Shown here: piece by piece, positions 53,909 to 63,189 of the stretch | How positions within the stretch are numbered: position 1 is the stretch's first letter | How the letters are laid out: each line of letters begins with the position of its first letter | NCBI RefSeq assembly: GCF_038024875.1 | Contig: NZ_CP136136.1 | Span: 2,418,001 to 2,482,000, forward strand | DNA: 64,000 nt | Direction of reading: 5' to 3' | Source of the DNA: Gordonia rubripertincta | GTDB taxonomy: Bacteria > Actinomycetota > Actinomycetes > Mycobacteriales > Mycobacteriaceae | Notes under the pieces: model-generated | Databases searched by the model: none | Seen by the model: only the letters and a program-made list of their open reading frames with translations | Told to the model about the DNA's origin: nothing | Translations under genes and position numbers: made by a program

Positions 53909-55327
53909 TCAGACGTCGCCGCGGCGCAGCATCCGGCCGCGGGCGGTCTCGAAGTCCACCTTCTGCCCGCGAACCCAGGTGCCCTTGACGACGCCGGCGA
54001 GGGCGCGGCCGTCGTACGGGCTGATCGCGTTCTTGTGGTGCAGTCGGTTGACGTCGACGATCTGCGCGGACTCCGGTTCGAAGATGGCGAAGTCGGCGTC
54101 GCAACCGAGGGCGATGCGGCCCTTGGCCGGCAGGCCGGCGAGTTCGGCGGGCTTCGCCGCCATCCACTCGATGACCTGTGGCAGGCCGATGCCGCGCTTC
54201 TTCGCCTCCGACCAGATGAGCGACAGTCCGAGCTGTAGCGAGGCGACTCCGCCCCAGGCGACGCCGAAGTCCCCGTTCTCGGGGTCCTTGAGGTCGATGG
54301 TCGAGGGGGAGTGGTCGGAGACGATGCAGTCGATCGTGCCGTCGAGCAGTCCCTCCCACAGCAACTCACGGTTGCCGGCCTCGCGGATGGGCGGGCAGCA
54401 CTTGAAGGCGGTTGCGCCGTTGGGGACCTCTTCGGCCAGCAGGGTGAGGTAGTGCGGGCAGGTCTCGACCGTGATCTTCACCCCGTCCTTCTTCGCGCTG
54501 GCGAGCATCGGCAGGGCATCCGACGACGACAGGTGCAGCACGTGGGCGCGGACTCCGGTCCAGCGTGCGCGCTCGATGACCTCGGCGATCGCCAGGTTCT
54601 CGGCACCGCGTGGGCGCGAGGCGAGGAAGCGGGCGTACTCGTCACCCTCGGGGGACGGCGCGTGGTCGATGGCGCGGGAGTCCTCGGCGTGGACGATCAT
54701 CAGCGAGTCGAACTCGGCGAGCTTGGCCATGTCGGCTTCCATCTCGTCGGCCGTGAGATGCGGGAACTCGTCGACCCCCGAATGCAGCAGGAAGCATTTG
54801 AAACCGAATACGCCAGCGTCGTGCAGGCCGCGCAGGTCGTCCTCGTTGCCGGGGATGGCGCCGCCCCAGAAGCCGACGTCGATGTGCGTCTTGCCCTGCG
54901 CGGCGGCACGCTTCTCGGCCAGGGCGTCGACGTTGACGGTCGGTGGGATCGAGTTGAGCGGCATGTCGATGAGCGTGGTGACGCCACCGGCGGCGGCCGC
55001 TCGGGTGGCCGAGTCGAAACCCTCCCATTCGGTGCGGCCCGGCTCGTTGACGTGGACGTGGGTGTCCACCAGACCGGGGATCATCACCTGGTCGTCGGCG
55101 AGCTCGATGACCTCGGTGCCGACGAGCCCGCTGCCGAGCGGTTCGATCGCGACCACGCGGCCGTCGCGGATGCCGATCTCGCGCGCCACGATGCCGGCGG
55201 TCGTCAAGGTTTGTTCACCACGCACGACCAGGTCGAACGGCGCAGCGGGCGCGCCCGCGGAATCGGCGGAGGTAGGGGTCGCGGCATCGGCGGAGGTAGG
55301 GGTCGGGGCACCGGTGTCTGAGGTCAT
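53909..55327 (-). CDS. allB: Allantoinase
   Basis: Opens the hydantoin ring of allantoin to allantoate, in purine-nitrogen use. The amidohydrolase signature VMIPGLVDTHVHVNEPGRTE (metal His pair, near residue 84) is followed by GGVTTLIDMPLNSIPPTVNV, the carboxylated-Lys region GVFGFKCFLLHSGVDEFPHL near 175, MIVHAEDSRAID, HVLHLSSSDALPML and DCIVSDHSPS. Length 472 aa. The first 30 residues hold a repeated PTSAD/ATPTSADSA tract, probably disordered, and a later start is possible. Divergent from the NCS1 permease gene. Confidence 0.9.
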   Translation of the reverse strand: MTSDTGAPTPTSADAATPTSADSAGAPAAPFDLVVRGEQTLTTAGIVAREIGIRDGRVVAIEPLGSGLVGTEVIELADDQVMIPGLVDTHVHVNEPGRTEWEGFDSATRAAAAGGVTTLIDMPLNSIPPTVNVDALAEKRAAAQGKTHIDVGFWGGAIPGNEDDLRGLHDAGVFGFKCFLLHSGVDEFPHLTADEMEADMAKLAEFDSLMIVHAEDSRAIDHAPSPEGDEYARFLASRPRGAENLAIAEVIERARWTGVRAHVLHLSSSDALPMLASAKKDGVKITVETCPHYLTLLAEEVPNGATAFKCCPPIREAGNRELLWEGLLDGTIDCIVSDHSPSTIDLKDPENGDFGVAWGGVASLQLGLSLIWSEAKKRGIGLPQVIEWMAAKPAELAGLPAKGRIALGCDADFAIFEPESAQIVDVNRLHHKNAISPYDGRALAGVVKGTWVRGQKVDFETARGRMLRRGDV

Positions 55328-55456
55328 GGGGCGGGACTCCTTGCTGATCGCCGTGGCCTGGGTTCGATCCAGAGACTAACCCAGCAGATTCCTCATCGTG
55401 GAATATCGGGTCGTGATTTCGGAAACGTGACTCGCGAGTAGCGCTTGGCGATGCTA

Positions 55457-55487
55457 TTGACAGCGCCCCGCACGAGGACGCTAATCT
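55457..55487 (+). promoter_or_regulatory. Possible promoter for the allantoin permease operon
   Basis: TTGACA at 55457-55462, then GCTAAT at 55480-55485 with 17 bases between. It lies 90 bases before the permease start. GGAA-x-TTCC-like inverted motifs nearby may be regulator sites. Based on consensus match only. Confidence 0.4.
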
Positions 55488-55576
55488 TCACCGACGCGGA
55501 ACCCCGATTCCACATCACGGAAGTTCCACGAGTGTAGGAGCGCGGTCATCGATGACCGTCCGACGAAAGTGCAGAG

Positions 55577-57130
55577 ATGAGCACTGAACCGCCCACGATC
55601 CAGCGTGACGAGGCGACGCCGATGACGTCCACGACCGGCGTTCTCGCCGGCGAGGAGACCCGCGGCGTGACCGGAACCGTCCCGGCCGGATTGAGTCCCA
55701 AGCTTTACAACGACGACCTGGCGCCCACGAGTCGCGTCGGCCGTCGGTGGAAGAGCTACAACATCTTCACGCTGTGGGCCAACGACGTACACAGCCTGGG
55801 CAACTACGCCTTCGCCATCGGACTCTTCGCGCTCGGGCTGGGCGGCTGGCAGATCCTGACCGCGCTGGTGCTCGGCGGTGTCTTCCTCTTCCTGCTGCTC
55901 AACCTGTCCGGCTTCATGGGCGAGAAGACGGGCGTCCCGTTCCCGGTCATGAGCCGCATCTCGTTCGGCATCCGCGGTGCGCAGATCCCCGCCCTCATCC
56001 GCGGTGGCGTGGCGATCGCGTGGTTCGGCATCCAGACCTACCTCGCGTCGGTCGTCCTCCGGATCATGCTGGTCGCGCTGTTCCCCGGCGCGGAGGACCT
56101 GGACGCCAACCGATTCCTCGGCCTCTCGACCCTCGGCTGGATCTCCTTTGTCTCGCTGTGGGTCATCCAGGTGATCATCGTCAGCTACGGCATGGAGATG
56201 ATCCGCCGCTACGAGGCCTTCGCCGGCCCGGTCATCCTGTTCACCATGGTGGCGCTCGCGATCTGGATGCTCAGCAACGCCGACTGGACCATCGCGTGGA
56301 CCACCCCCGACTCGCTGACCGGCGTCGACATGTGGCTGAAGATCATCGGCGGTGCGAGCCTCTGGGTCGCCATCTACGGCACCTTCGTCCTGAACTTCTG
56401 CGACTTCACCCGCAACGCGGAATCGCGAAAAGCCATCGTGCGCGGCAACTTCTGGGGCATCCCGCTCAACATGCTGCTCTTCGGCGGCATCGTGGTCGTG
56501 CTGGCCGGTGCGCAGTTCCGGATCGACGGCCGGGTCATCGAGTCGCCGTCGGACATCGTCCAGACCGTGCCCAATACCTTCCTGTTGGTGCTGGCCTGCC
56601 TGGCACTGCTGATTCTCACGGTCGCGGTGAACCTGATGGCCAACTTCGTCGCACCGATCTACGCGCTGTCCAACCTGTTCCCGCGCTACCTGAACTTCCG
56701 CCGCGCGGCCCTCGTGACCGCGATCATCGGCCTGGTCATCCTGCCGTGGAACCTGTACAACTCGCCTGCGGTGATCAACTACTTCCTCGGTGGGCTGGGT
56801 GCGCTGCTCGGACCGCTGTTCGGCATCGTCATGGCCGACTACTGGCTGGTCCGCCGTTCGCGGATCGATGTGCCCGCGTTGTTCTCCGAGGCACCCGACG
56901 CCGCCTACCATTACCGCAACGGCGTGAACCTGCGGGCCATCGTCGCACTGGTCCCGACGGCGGCCTTCGCCCTGGTGATGGCCTTCGTCCCGGCCTTCGA
57001 AGTGGTCTCGGAGTTCTCCTGGTTCATCGGTGCCGGTCTCGGTGCGGTGGTCTACCTGCTGGTGGCCGACCGTCGCGGACCGTTCGCCGAGGTGTCGGGC
57101 GAGCCGATCTCCGTCGCCAGCACCCACTGA
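55577..57130 (+). CDS. NCS1-family permease, probable allantoin transporter
   Basis: A 517-aa transporter with about twelve membrane segments. Opening motifs are LYNDDLAPTSRVGRRWKSYN and FTLWANDVHSLGNYAFAIGL (near residue 60), then GEKTGVPFPVMSRISFGIRG (near 116), QTYLASVVLRIML, and the usual NFCDFTRNAES near 274. The stretch around GAQIPALIRGGVAIAWFGIQ fits the substrate region of the nucleobase/hydantoin/allantoin permeases. Context with allantoinase and a racemase favours allantoin. It is 19 bases upstream of the racemase gene, which has a strong AGGAGG site. Confidence 0.92.
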   Translation: MSTEPPTIQRDEATPMTSTTGVLAGEETRGVTGTVPAGLSPKLYNDDLAPTSRVGRRWKSYNIFTLWANDVHSLGNYAFAIGLFALGLGGWQILTALVLGGVFLFLLLNLSGFMGEKTGVPFPVMSRISFGIRGAQIPALIRGGVAIAWFGIQTYLASVVLRIMLVALFPGAEDLDANRFLGLSTLGWISFVSLWVIQVIIVSYGMEMIRRYEAFAGPVILFTMVALAIWMLSNADWTIAWTTPDSLTGVDMWLKIIGGASLWVAIYGTFVLNFCDFTRNAESRKAIVRGNFWGIPLNMLLFGGIVVVLAGAQFRIDGRVIESPSDIVQTVPNTFLLVLACLALLILTVAVNLMANFVAPIYALSNLFPRYLNFRRAALVTAIIGLVILPWNLYNSPAVINYFLGGLGALLGPLFGIVMADYWLVRRSRIDVPALFSEAPDAAYHYRNGVNLRAIVALVPTAAFALVMAFVPAFEVVSEFSWFIGAGLGAVVYLLVADRRGPFAEVSGEPISVASTH

Positions 57131-57149
57131 TCGCCAGGAGGTAGATCCG

Positions 57150-57872
57150 ATGCGCATCCTCGTCGCCAACGTCAACACGACCGAGTCGATGACCGAGGCG
57201 ATCGCCGACTCGGCTCGGTCGGTCGCTTCACCGGGTACTGAGATCGTCGGCATCACACCGCGATTCGGCGCCGACTCGTGCGAGGGCAACTTCGAGTCCT
57301 ACCTCGCCGCCATCGCGGTGATGGACGCGATCCTCGCCTATCCCGAACCGTACGACGCCGTCATCCAGGCCGGGTACGGCGAACACGGCCGGGAAGGTTT
57401 GCAGGAACTCCTCGAGGTCCCGGTCGTCGACATCACCGAGGCCGCGGCGTCGACGGCGATGTATCTGGGACACAAGTTCTCGGTTGTGACGACGCTGGAC
57501 CGGACGGTCCCGCTGATCGAGGATCGGCTCAAACTCGCCGGCCTCGACCAGCGCTGCGCATCGGTCCGGGCATCGGGACTCGGTGTGCTGGAACTGGAAT
57601 CGGACCCGGAGCGGGCGGTGAAGGCCATCGTCGAACAGTCCACGAAAGCGGTGCACGACGACCACGCCGAGGTGATCTGCCTCGGCTGCGGCGGGATGGC
57701 CGAGCTCGAGGAGCAGGTGCGTGCTGCGACCGGCGTCCCGATCGTCGACGGTGTGCGTTCCGCGGTCACCATCGCCGAAGGCCTTGTCCGCATGGGACTC
57801 TCGACGTCGAAGGTCCGCACCTACGCGAAGCCGCGGGAGAAGAAGGTCACCGGCTGGCCGTTCAGGATCTAG
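57150..57872 (+). CDS. Allantoin/hydantoin racemase
   Basis: A 240-aa Asp/Glu-racemase superfamily enzyme that interconverts allantoin enantiomers so that both can be used. It opens ILVANVNTTESMTEAI; the first catalytic Cys is in RFGADSCEGNFESY near residue 50, and the second in VICLGCGGMAELEEQV near 175. ATG 57150 follows AGGAGG at seven bases. The 3' end overlaps a convergent gene by four bases. Confidence 0.9.
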   Translation: MRILVANVNTTESMTEAIADSARSVASPGTEIVGITPRFGADSCEGNFESYLAAIAVMDAILAYPEPYDAVIQAGYGEHGREGLQELLEVPVVDITEAAASTAMYLGHKFSVVTTLDRTVPLIEDRLKLAGLDQRCASVRASGLGVLELESDPERAVKAIVEQSTKAVHDDHAEVICLGCGGMAELEEQVRAATGVPIVDGVRSAVTIAEGLVRMGLSTSKVRTYAKPREKKVTGWPFRI

Positions 57873-58477
57873 TCCTGCGTCGAGGCCTGGGGCCACCGCG
57901 GGTCCCGGCCGGTGAGGCCGGCGAGTCGGTCGATGAGGGGCGCGTCGTCGGGCACCTCGACCACCGGCCCGAACATGCCGGCGCGCTCGTCCTGCGGCTG
58001 GGGCGGGTAGTGGAAGTCGAACACGACCTGCAGGATCTCGTCGGGGATGTCGAATTCGATGTCCGCGGCGCGGGCGACGTCCCAGCCGTGCAGGACCAGT
58101 TCCGACAGTGCCACCAGGCCCATGATCTCGGCGGGTAGCTCGACGCCGCCTGCCTGGGTCATGCCCTCCCACGCCGCGGTGTCGTTCCATGAGTCGGCGA
58201 GCTCGCGCACGTGACGGTCCAGTTGGTCTCGCCACTCCGGCGACAGTCGGCTCTCCGCCGGGTTCGGCGGCGTCGAGGTCAACGGGCCGAAGTCTTTGCG
58301 CGCGGCGGCCGCGAACGCCTGCGCGAGTCCGTCGACGTGGGCCAGCAGTGCGGCGAGACGTGTGTCGCGGCAAGGGGTCGGACGGTCCAGTTCGGATTCG
58401 GGGATCGTGGCGGCGAAAGCCAGCATGTGATCGGCGGCCGCAGCTATCAGTCGCGCCTGGTTGGTGTCGGTGGGCAT
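57869..58477 (-). CDS. TIGR03086-type DinB/mycothiol-dependent-like protein
   Basis: A 202-aa four-helix-bundle protein like those in the maleylpyruvate-isomerase N-terminal family. LIAAAADHMLAFAATIPESE near residue 10, a metal His region in TRLAALLAHVDGLAQAFAAA near 40, and LSELVLHGWDVARAADIEFD near 128 (second His) fit. The function of most members is unknown; some use mycothiol. It is convergent with the racemase and overlaps it by four bases. Confidence 0.82.
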   Translation of the reverse strand: MPTDTNQARLIAAAADHMLAFAATIPESELDRPTPCRDTRLAALLAHVDGLAQAFAAAARKDFGPLTSTPPNPAESRLSPEWRDQLDRHVRELADSWNDTAAWEGMTQAGGVELPAEIMGLVALSELVLHGWDVARAADIEFDIPDEILQVVFDFHYPPQPQDERAGMFGPVVEVPDDAPLIDRLAGLTGRDPRWPQASTQD

Positions 58478-58593
58478 CCGAGTCCTTCTCCTCGTGTCTG
58501 AGTGCTCACCGGGACTGACTCGCCGGCCGCCGATTTCTCATCGGTCGCACGAGACGGTTGTGGATGCGGCGCGGCTTCGGCCGGTCGGCGGTC

Positions 58594-59199
58594 CTACTTC
58601 AGGCCGGATGGCACGGTGTTGCCGTCGACCGTCACGGTGACCTCGCCGGTCGTCTTGTTCTCGGAGATCGTGCCGTGTTCGAAGGTCACCGTCTCCAGAG
58701 GCCCGTCGACTGTCACGTCGCTGGTGGGCACGCCGAGAGGTCCGGCCGAGCCGTTGGTGCCGAGGAGCATCGGGGTGCCGTCCGGCGCGCGCTCGGTGTT
58801 CCACGCGTCTCGGATCTTGCCGGAGGTGACGATGTAAGCGGGCGTTCCGGGGTTGCTGTTCTTCGCGATGATCACACCGCCGCGGAACTGTTGGTACACA
58901 ACGCCGCTCTCGCGCGTGCCGGCGTTGTGATCTCCGGTCAGCGGTCTGCCCAGAGCTTCTCGTTGTGCCGGCGTCGCCGAGGCGTACCTGGCCGCAAGGG
59001 GGCCGGCGAGCGTCACCGTCACGTCGTCCTCACCCATCACCGTCAACTCGGTGGGGTGGGCCCCGGCATCAGCGGCGGCCGCACGGTTCGAGGTGGACGA
59101 AGTGCGGTCGGCCTCAACGCTTCCGCACCCGGCGGCGGCAAGCGTGATCACGAACAACCCGGCGACGAACGCGGCGCGACGGGAAGCCGTCTGCTTCAT
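58594..59199 (-). CDS. Lipoprotein with LGFP-like repeat
   Basis: A 201-aa protein with a lipobox leader (VAGLFVITLAAAGC). The mature part holds GDHNAGTRESGVVYQQFRGG, IIAKNSNPGTPAYIVTSGKI and GPLGVPTSDVTVDGP, the LGFP pattern thought to bind the wall envelope in mycolate bacteria. It probably sits on the outer membrane face. It resembles exported LGFP proteins of Corynebacterium/Gordonia; exact function unknown. Confidence 0.8.
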   Translation of the reverse strand: MKQTASRRAAFVAGLFVITLAAAGCGSVEADRTSSTSNRAAAADAGAHPTELTVMGEDDVTVTLAGPLAARYASATPAQREALGRPLTGDHNAGTRESGVVYQQFRGGVIIAKNSNPGTPAYIVTSGKIRDAWNTERAPDGTPMLLGTNGSAGPLGVPTSDVTVDGPLETVTFEHGTISENKTTGEVTVTVDGNTVPSGLK

Positions 59200-59299
59200 G
59201 GGTGTCTCCCGGACTCTCGACGTACAGCCGATCCAAAACGCCCGAATCGGACGGATGACGCTCGAGTCTATCGGTCACGTTCGCGGGCGTGCGCCCACC

Positions 59300-60238
59300 T
59301 CACCCGTGCCGTCGGCGATATTCGCGGGCGGCTCCCGGGTGCAGGGGGATGGGCCCGGTGACGATCAACGACTGTGCGTCGAGGAACTGACTGCCGATCG
59401 CCTGAGCCGGGACGAGCTGGGCCGACTCGTCGAGCAGCAGGTCGACGACTGCCGCGGCGGTCGCGTCCGGCACGTCCCGGCGAGCGAGCAGTAGGTTCGC
59501 GACCCCGACGGTGGTGACCGCCGGATGCCGACCGTAGATGTCGGCCGGGATGCGCACGGGCTCGTACGCGAGGCCGTGCCGCTGTCGTAGCGCCGGGACG
59601 ATTCCGCCGAGGTCGACTAGAGCGATCGGTACCTGTGGGTCGGCGAATGCCGGGGTCGGCAGACCACCCGCCCACATGACCGCGTCGACCTCTCCGGCGG
59701 CGAGCGCGGCGCGGGCCTCCCGCATCGTCTGGCGAACCGGCCGGATGTCGCGTTCCGGACCGAGTCCGGCTGCGACGAGAACCCGCTGCGAGAGTTCCGC
59801 GGCCCCGGAACCCGGTGCGCCGACACTCACCACCCGCCCACGGAGATCGGCGACCGTTGCGATGCCCGAACCGGCGCGGACCGCCACCTGGAAATAGTTT
59901 TCGTACACGCACCCGAGCGCGGTCAGCTGCGGGTCAGCACGTTCCACGGCAGCGTCGCGGAGGCTGAGGGCGAGCTCCGCCGAACCCGCGGAGAGGGCGT
60001 CGAGGTTCTCGGCGGAGCCGTTGGACCGCAGGGGCCGGATCGGCGGTGCACCCGACCGGTCAGCAGCCGCCGCGAGGAGACCGGCGAACTCCCAGAAGAA
60101 GCCGCCGGTCTCACCCGCCGCGAGGCGGACCGGTGAGCCGCGCTCGTCGCCGCACGCGGACAGCAGGAGCAGCGCACCCAGGCCGGAGCACCCGCGGAGC
60201 ACGGTCCGACGATCGACCGACCCGCGCGCGTACGACAT
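59300..60238 (-). CDS. TAXI-family TRAP-type solute-binding protein
   Basis: A 312-aa extracytoplasmic binding protein. The leader VDRRTVLRGCSGLGALLLLS has a twin-arginine-like RR and ends in a lipobox-like LSACG. The fold's typical stretches are RLAAGETGGFFWEFAGLLAA near residue 38, AGSAELALSLRDAAVERADP near 85, VVSVGAPGSGAAELSQRVLV near 133 and MREARAALAAGEVDAVMWAG near 166. TAXI proteins normally feed a TRAP permease (DctM), which is absent here; instead an MHS permease gene and a two-component system are next to it. Confidence 0.88.
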   Translation of the reverse strand: MSYARGSVDRRTVLRGCSGLGALLLLSACGDERGSPVRLAAGETGGFFWEFAGLLAAAADRSGAPPIRPLRSNGSAENLDALSAGSAELALSLRDAAVERADPQLTALGCVYENYFQVAVRAGSGIATVADLRGRVVSVGAPGSGAAELSQRVLVAAGLGPERDIRPVRQTMREARAALAAGEVDAVMWAGGLPTPAFADPQVPIALVDLGGIVPALRQRHGLAYEPVRIPADIYGRHPAVTTVGVANLLLARRDVPDATAAAVVDLLLDESAQLVPAQAIGSQFLDAQSLIVTGPIPLHPGAAREYRRRHG

Positions 60239-60247
60239 GGTGTCACC

Positions 60248-61639
60248 TTAGGCCCGCCGCGCACCGACCTCGGCGTCGACGAAGGCCCGCCCCTGCTCGC
60301 GGTCGAGTGGCGTCTCCGCCTTGTTGCGCAGCACGAAGATGTAGACCAGCAGCGACACCGCGATCACGACGGTGACGTAGGCGATGAACCACGGGACGTG
60401 ACCGCCGTTCTTCGCCGCCTGGTAGATCAGCGGTGCGGTGCCGCCGAACGCCGAGTTGGCGAGGGCGTAACCGAGGCCCACGCCGAGAGCACGGACGTGC
60501 GACGGGAACAGTTCGGCCTTCACGATCGCGTTGATGGAGGTGTAGCCGGTGAGGATGATGTAGCCGATGCCGAGCAGCGTCAACGACGCGGCCACCGAGG
60601 TGGTCTGGGGCAGGTAGGTGATCAGGACGTAGGTGTAGATGACGCCGCCGACACCGAAGAAGACGAGCACCGGCTTGCGTCCGACCTTGTCGCTGATCAT
60701 CCCGCCGATCGGCTGCAGTGCCATCAGGAACACCAGTCCGATCAGGTTGATCCACGTGCCGACGCGGCCGTGGTCCTCGTAGGCGGTCTTGACGATGGCC
60801 GGGGCGTTCACGCTGTAGGTGTAGAAGGCGATGGTGCCACCGATGGTGACCAGGAAGCAGACCACCAGCGAGCGCCAGTGGTGAAGGAGGAGTTCGCGAA
60901 TCGATCCGGACTCGGAATCGGCGCCGGTGCGCACGGCCTCCAACTGCTCCGGGGTGAGCGACTCGTCCATGCTGCGGCGCAGCCAGAAGACCACGACCGC
61001 GGCCACACCGCCGATGAGGAAGGCGATGCGCCAACCGAAGTCGGAGATCTGGTCCTTGTCGAGGAAACCCTGCATCACGAGCAGCGTGAGCTGCGCCAGC
61101 ACGTGTCCGCCGATCAGCGTGACGTACTGGAACGACGAGAAGAACCCTCGACGCTCACGCGTGGCCGCCTCGGACATGTACGTCGCCGACGCACCGTACT
61201 CGCCGCCGGTCGCGAAGCCCTGCACCAGACGACAGAGGACCAGGACGACCGCCGCCCACACGCCGATCGATTCGCGGCCCGGTGTCAGTGCGATGACCAG
61301 CGAGCACGCGGCCATCAACGACACGCTGAAGGTCAGCGCCGCGCGCCGGCCCCGTCGGTCGGCGTACCGGCCGAAGAACCAGGAACCCACCGGCCGCATC
61401 AGGAACGTGACGGCGAAGATGGCGTACACGTAGACGGTGGAGTTCTTGTCGGCCGAGTCGAAGAACTGGCTCTCGAAGTACGTCGCGAACACCGTGTAGA
61501 CGTAGACGTCGTACCACTCGACGAGATTGCCCGAGGAGCCGCGCAGGGTGTTGTAGACGGCGCGGCGAGTGGCCGCGGCCGAGGATGTCGGTGGTGCGCT
61601 GCGCGCATCCGCGGCGAGCCCGGTGGTCGAGTCGGTCAT
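60248..61639 (-). CDS. MFS transporter, metabolite:H+ symporter (MHS) family
   Basis: A 463-aa permease with 12 membrane segments. Signature text: SSGNLVEWYDVYVYTVFATY near residue 35, VGSWFFGRYADRRGRRAALT near 80 (loop 2-3 motif), and LVQGFATGGEYGASATYMSE near 134. Members carry di- and tricarboxylates, osmolytes or shikimate. ATG 61639 is just behind GGAGGAC; the upstream alternative start lacks an RBS. It ends nine bases before the TAXI gene on the same strand, so the two are probably cotranscribed. Confidence 0.93.
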   Translation of the reverse strand: MTDSTTGLAADARSAPPTSSAAATRRAVYNTLRGSSGNLVEWYDVYVYTVFATYFESQFFDSADKNSTVYVYAIFAVTFLMRPVGSWFFGRYADRRGRRAALTFSVSLMAACSLVIALTPGRESIGVWAAVVLVLCRLVQGFATGGEYGASATYMSEAATRERRGFFSSFQYVTLIGGHVLAQLTLLVMQGFLDKDQISDFGWRIAFLIGGVAAVVVFWLRRSMDESLTPEQLEAVRTGADSESGSIRELLLHHWRSLVVCFLVTIGGTIAFYTYSVNAPAIVKTAYEDHGRVGTWINLIGLVFLMALQPIGGMISDKVGRKPVLVFFGVGGVIYTYVLITYLPQTTSVAASLTLLGIGYIILTGYTSINAIVKAELFPSHVRALGVGLGYALANSAFGGTAPLIYQAAKNGGHVPWFIAYVTVVIAVSLLVYIFVLRNKAETPLDREQGRAFVDAEVGARRA

Positions 61640-61752
61640 CAGTCCTCCAGTCGTCGAACGTGCACCCGACACGAGTCCGGCGTCGGTGCCCTTAACACTG
61701 TGAAGGCAGTCACAGGCTCGATGAAAGCCGATCTCGGTTTCCTAACACTCCC

Positions 61753-63186
61753 TTAGGACTCGACGTCCGGCGCGAGATCCGCCGCCGGGATCCAGAGGTC
61801 GATCCGGAGTCCCGTAGGGCATCCGGCGCGCACCGTCAGTTCGCCGCCGGCGCCCTCGATCAGGGCCCGGGCGATGGACAATCCGAGTCCGGAACCCGGT
61901 GCGCTGCCGGCCGCCGCGCGGAAGAACCGTTCCGTGACGCGGGGCAGCTCGTCGTCCGGTACACCGCGACCGGTGTCGGCGACCCAGACCCGGATCCGCG
62001 TCGCCTCGGACCGGCAGCCCAGTTCGACGGATGCGCCCGGGCCCGCATGATTGACCGCATTGCTCATCAGGACGTCCAGCACCCGGATGAGGTCGTCCTC
62101 GTCGAGCGCGGCGATCATCGACCGGGGTCGAGCCGACGGTAAGGCGATCGACGCCGACAGTCCCGCATCCGCGAACGCACCCGCCCAGAAGTCGTGACGA
62201 TCGACCAACACCGTGGCGACGTCGCAGACGCCGGTGGCGGAGACTGCGAGCCGGGACTCGGCGGTGGCCAGGGCAAGCAGGTCCTCGACGATGCGGTCCA
62301 GCCGATCGATCTCCACGAGCGTCTTCTCGTGTGACGCGAGCGATCGGCCGGTCAGGCCGAGGCCGAGCGTGTCGAGCCGAAATCGGACCGCGGCGAGCGG
62401 ATTACGCAGTGCGTGAGCGGTGTCGGCCACCAGGCGGCGTTGGGCCGCGGTGGCGTTCTCGACGTCGTCGGCCATCGCGCCGAAGATGCGGGCCAGCTCA
62501 CGGACCTCCGGCGGGCCGCTGCGCCGGGGATCACCGAGTCCGTCCGGCCTCGGTTCGGTCGCGTCCGGAACGTGGCCGCCGATGGACGCGCGCAGAGATC
62601 GCACCCGGGTCGTCAACGCGGTGAGGGGGCGAACCGTCCACCGCGACAGTGCAACCGCGATCAGCGACCCCACCAGCAGCATGGTGAGGGCCCCACCGGC
62701 GATCATCGCCCAGTACCTGGCGACATCCCGTTTCGCCGCCGACGTCGATGCCGCGATGACAACCGCACCGTCGACCTGGCTGCCCGTACCGATCGGCTGA
62801 GAAACCAGCACCGATGCGGGCGACCAGGGCGTCAGTCCCGACGAGATCCGGGTGCGCTGGTTGCGCAGTGCCTCGGACACCGCCTCGGCGACCTCCGGCG
62901 ACCGGGCCGAGAGGCCGGCCGAGGCACGCGTCGCGCCGGCTCGATCGACCACCACGACGTCCTCGCCGTAGAGGGCGCTGTAGCGCTCGACAGCCTGCTG
63001 CAGCTCGGTACCCCGGATCTCCGGTTCGCGATCGGCGAGGTCGGCGAAGTAGGTCGCGGACGCGATTCGGCTTTCGGTGAACCGTTGCAGCCGTTCACGA
63101 CTCACCGTCGTCGCCAGGGGGACGGCCAATCCCAGGACCACGATCGCCGAATAGGCGACGAGGACGAGCAGCACACGCCGCCACAT
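61753..63186 (-). CDS. Sensor histidine kinase
   Basis: A 477-aa membrane kinase. A first membrane segment (residues 5-25) and a second near 165 enclose an extracytoplasmic sensor of about 135 aa; HAMP-like text follows. The H-box VADTAHALRNPLAAVRFRLD is near 243; the catalytic domain has the N-box VLDVLMSNAVNHAG, G1 VWVADTGRGVPDDE and G2 PGSGLGLSIARALIEG. It is four bases downstream of the response regulator gene (63190), so an operon is clear. The layout is like TctE. Confidence 0.95.
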   Translation of the reverse strand: MWRRVLLVLVAYSAIVVLGLAVPLATTVSRERLQRFTESRIASATYFADLADREPEIRGTELQQAVERYSALYGEDVVVVDRAGATRASAGLSARSPEVAEAVSEALRNQRTRISSGLTPWSPASVLVSQPIGTGSQVDGAVVIAASTSAAKRDVARYWAMIAGGALTMLLVGSLIAVALSRWTVRPLTALTTRVRSLRASIGGHVPDATEPRPDGLGDPRRSGPPEVRELARIFGAMADDVENATAAQRRLVADTAHALRNPLAAVRFRLDTLGLGLTGRSLASHEKTLVEIDRLDRIVEDLLALATAESRLAVSATGVCDVATVLVDRHDFWAGAFADAGLSASIALPSARPRSMIAALDEDDLIRVLDVLMSNAVNHAGPGASVELGCRSEATRIRVWVADTGRGVPDDELPRVTERFFRAAAGSAPGSGLGLSIARALIEGAGGELTVRAGCPTGLRIDLWIPAADLAPDVES

Positions 63187-63189
63187 CGC

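Noticed and set aside
55481..57289. 602-codon minus-strand frame antisense to the NCS1 permease
   Set aside because: Dominated by Asp/Arg/Gln/His runs, with no domain; shadow of the permease gene.
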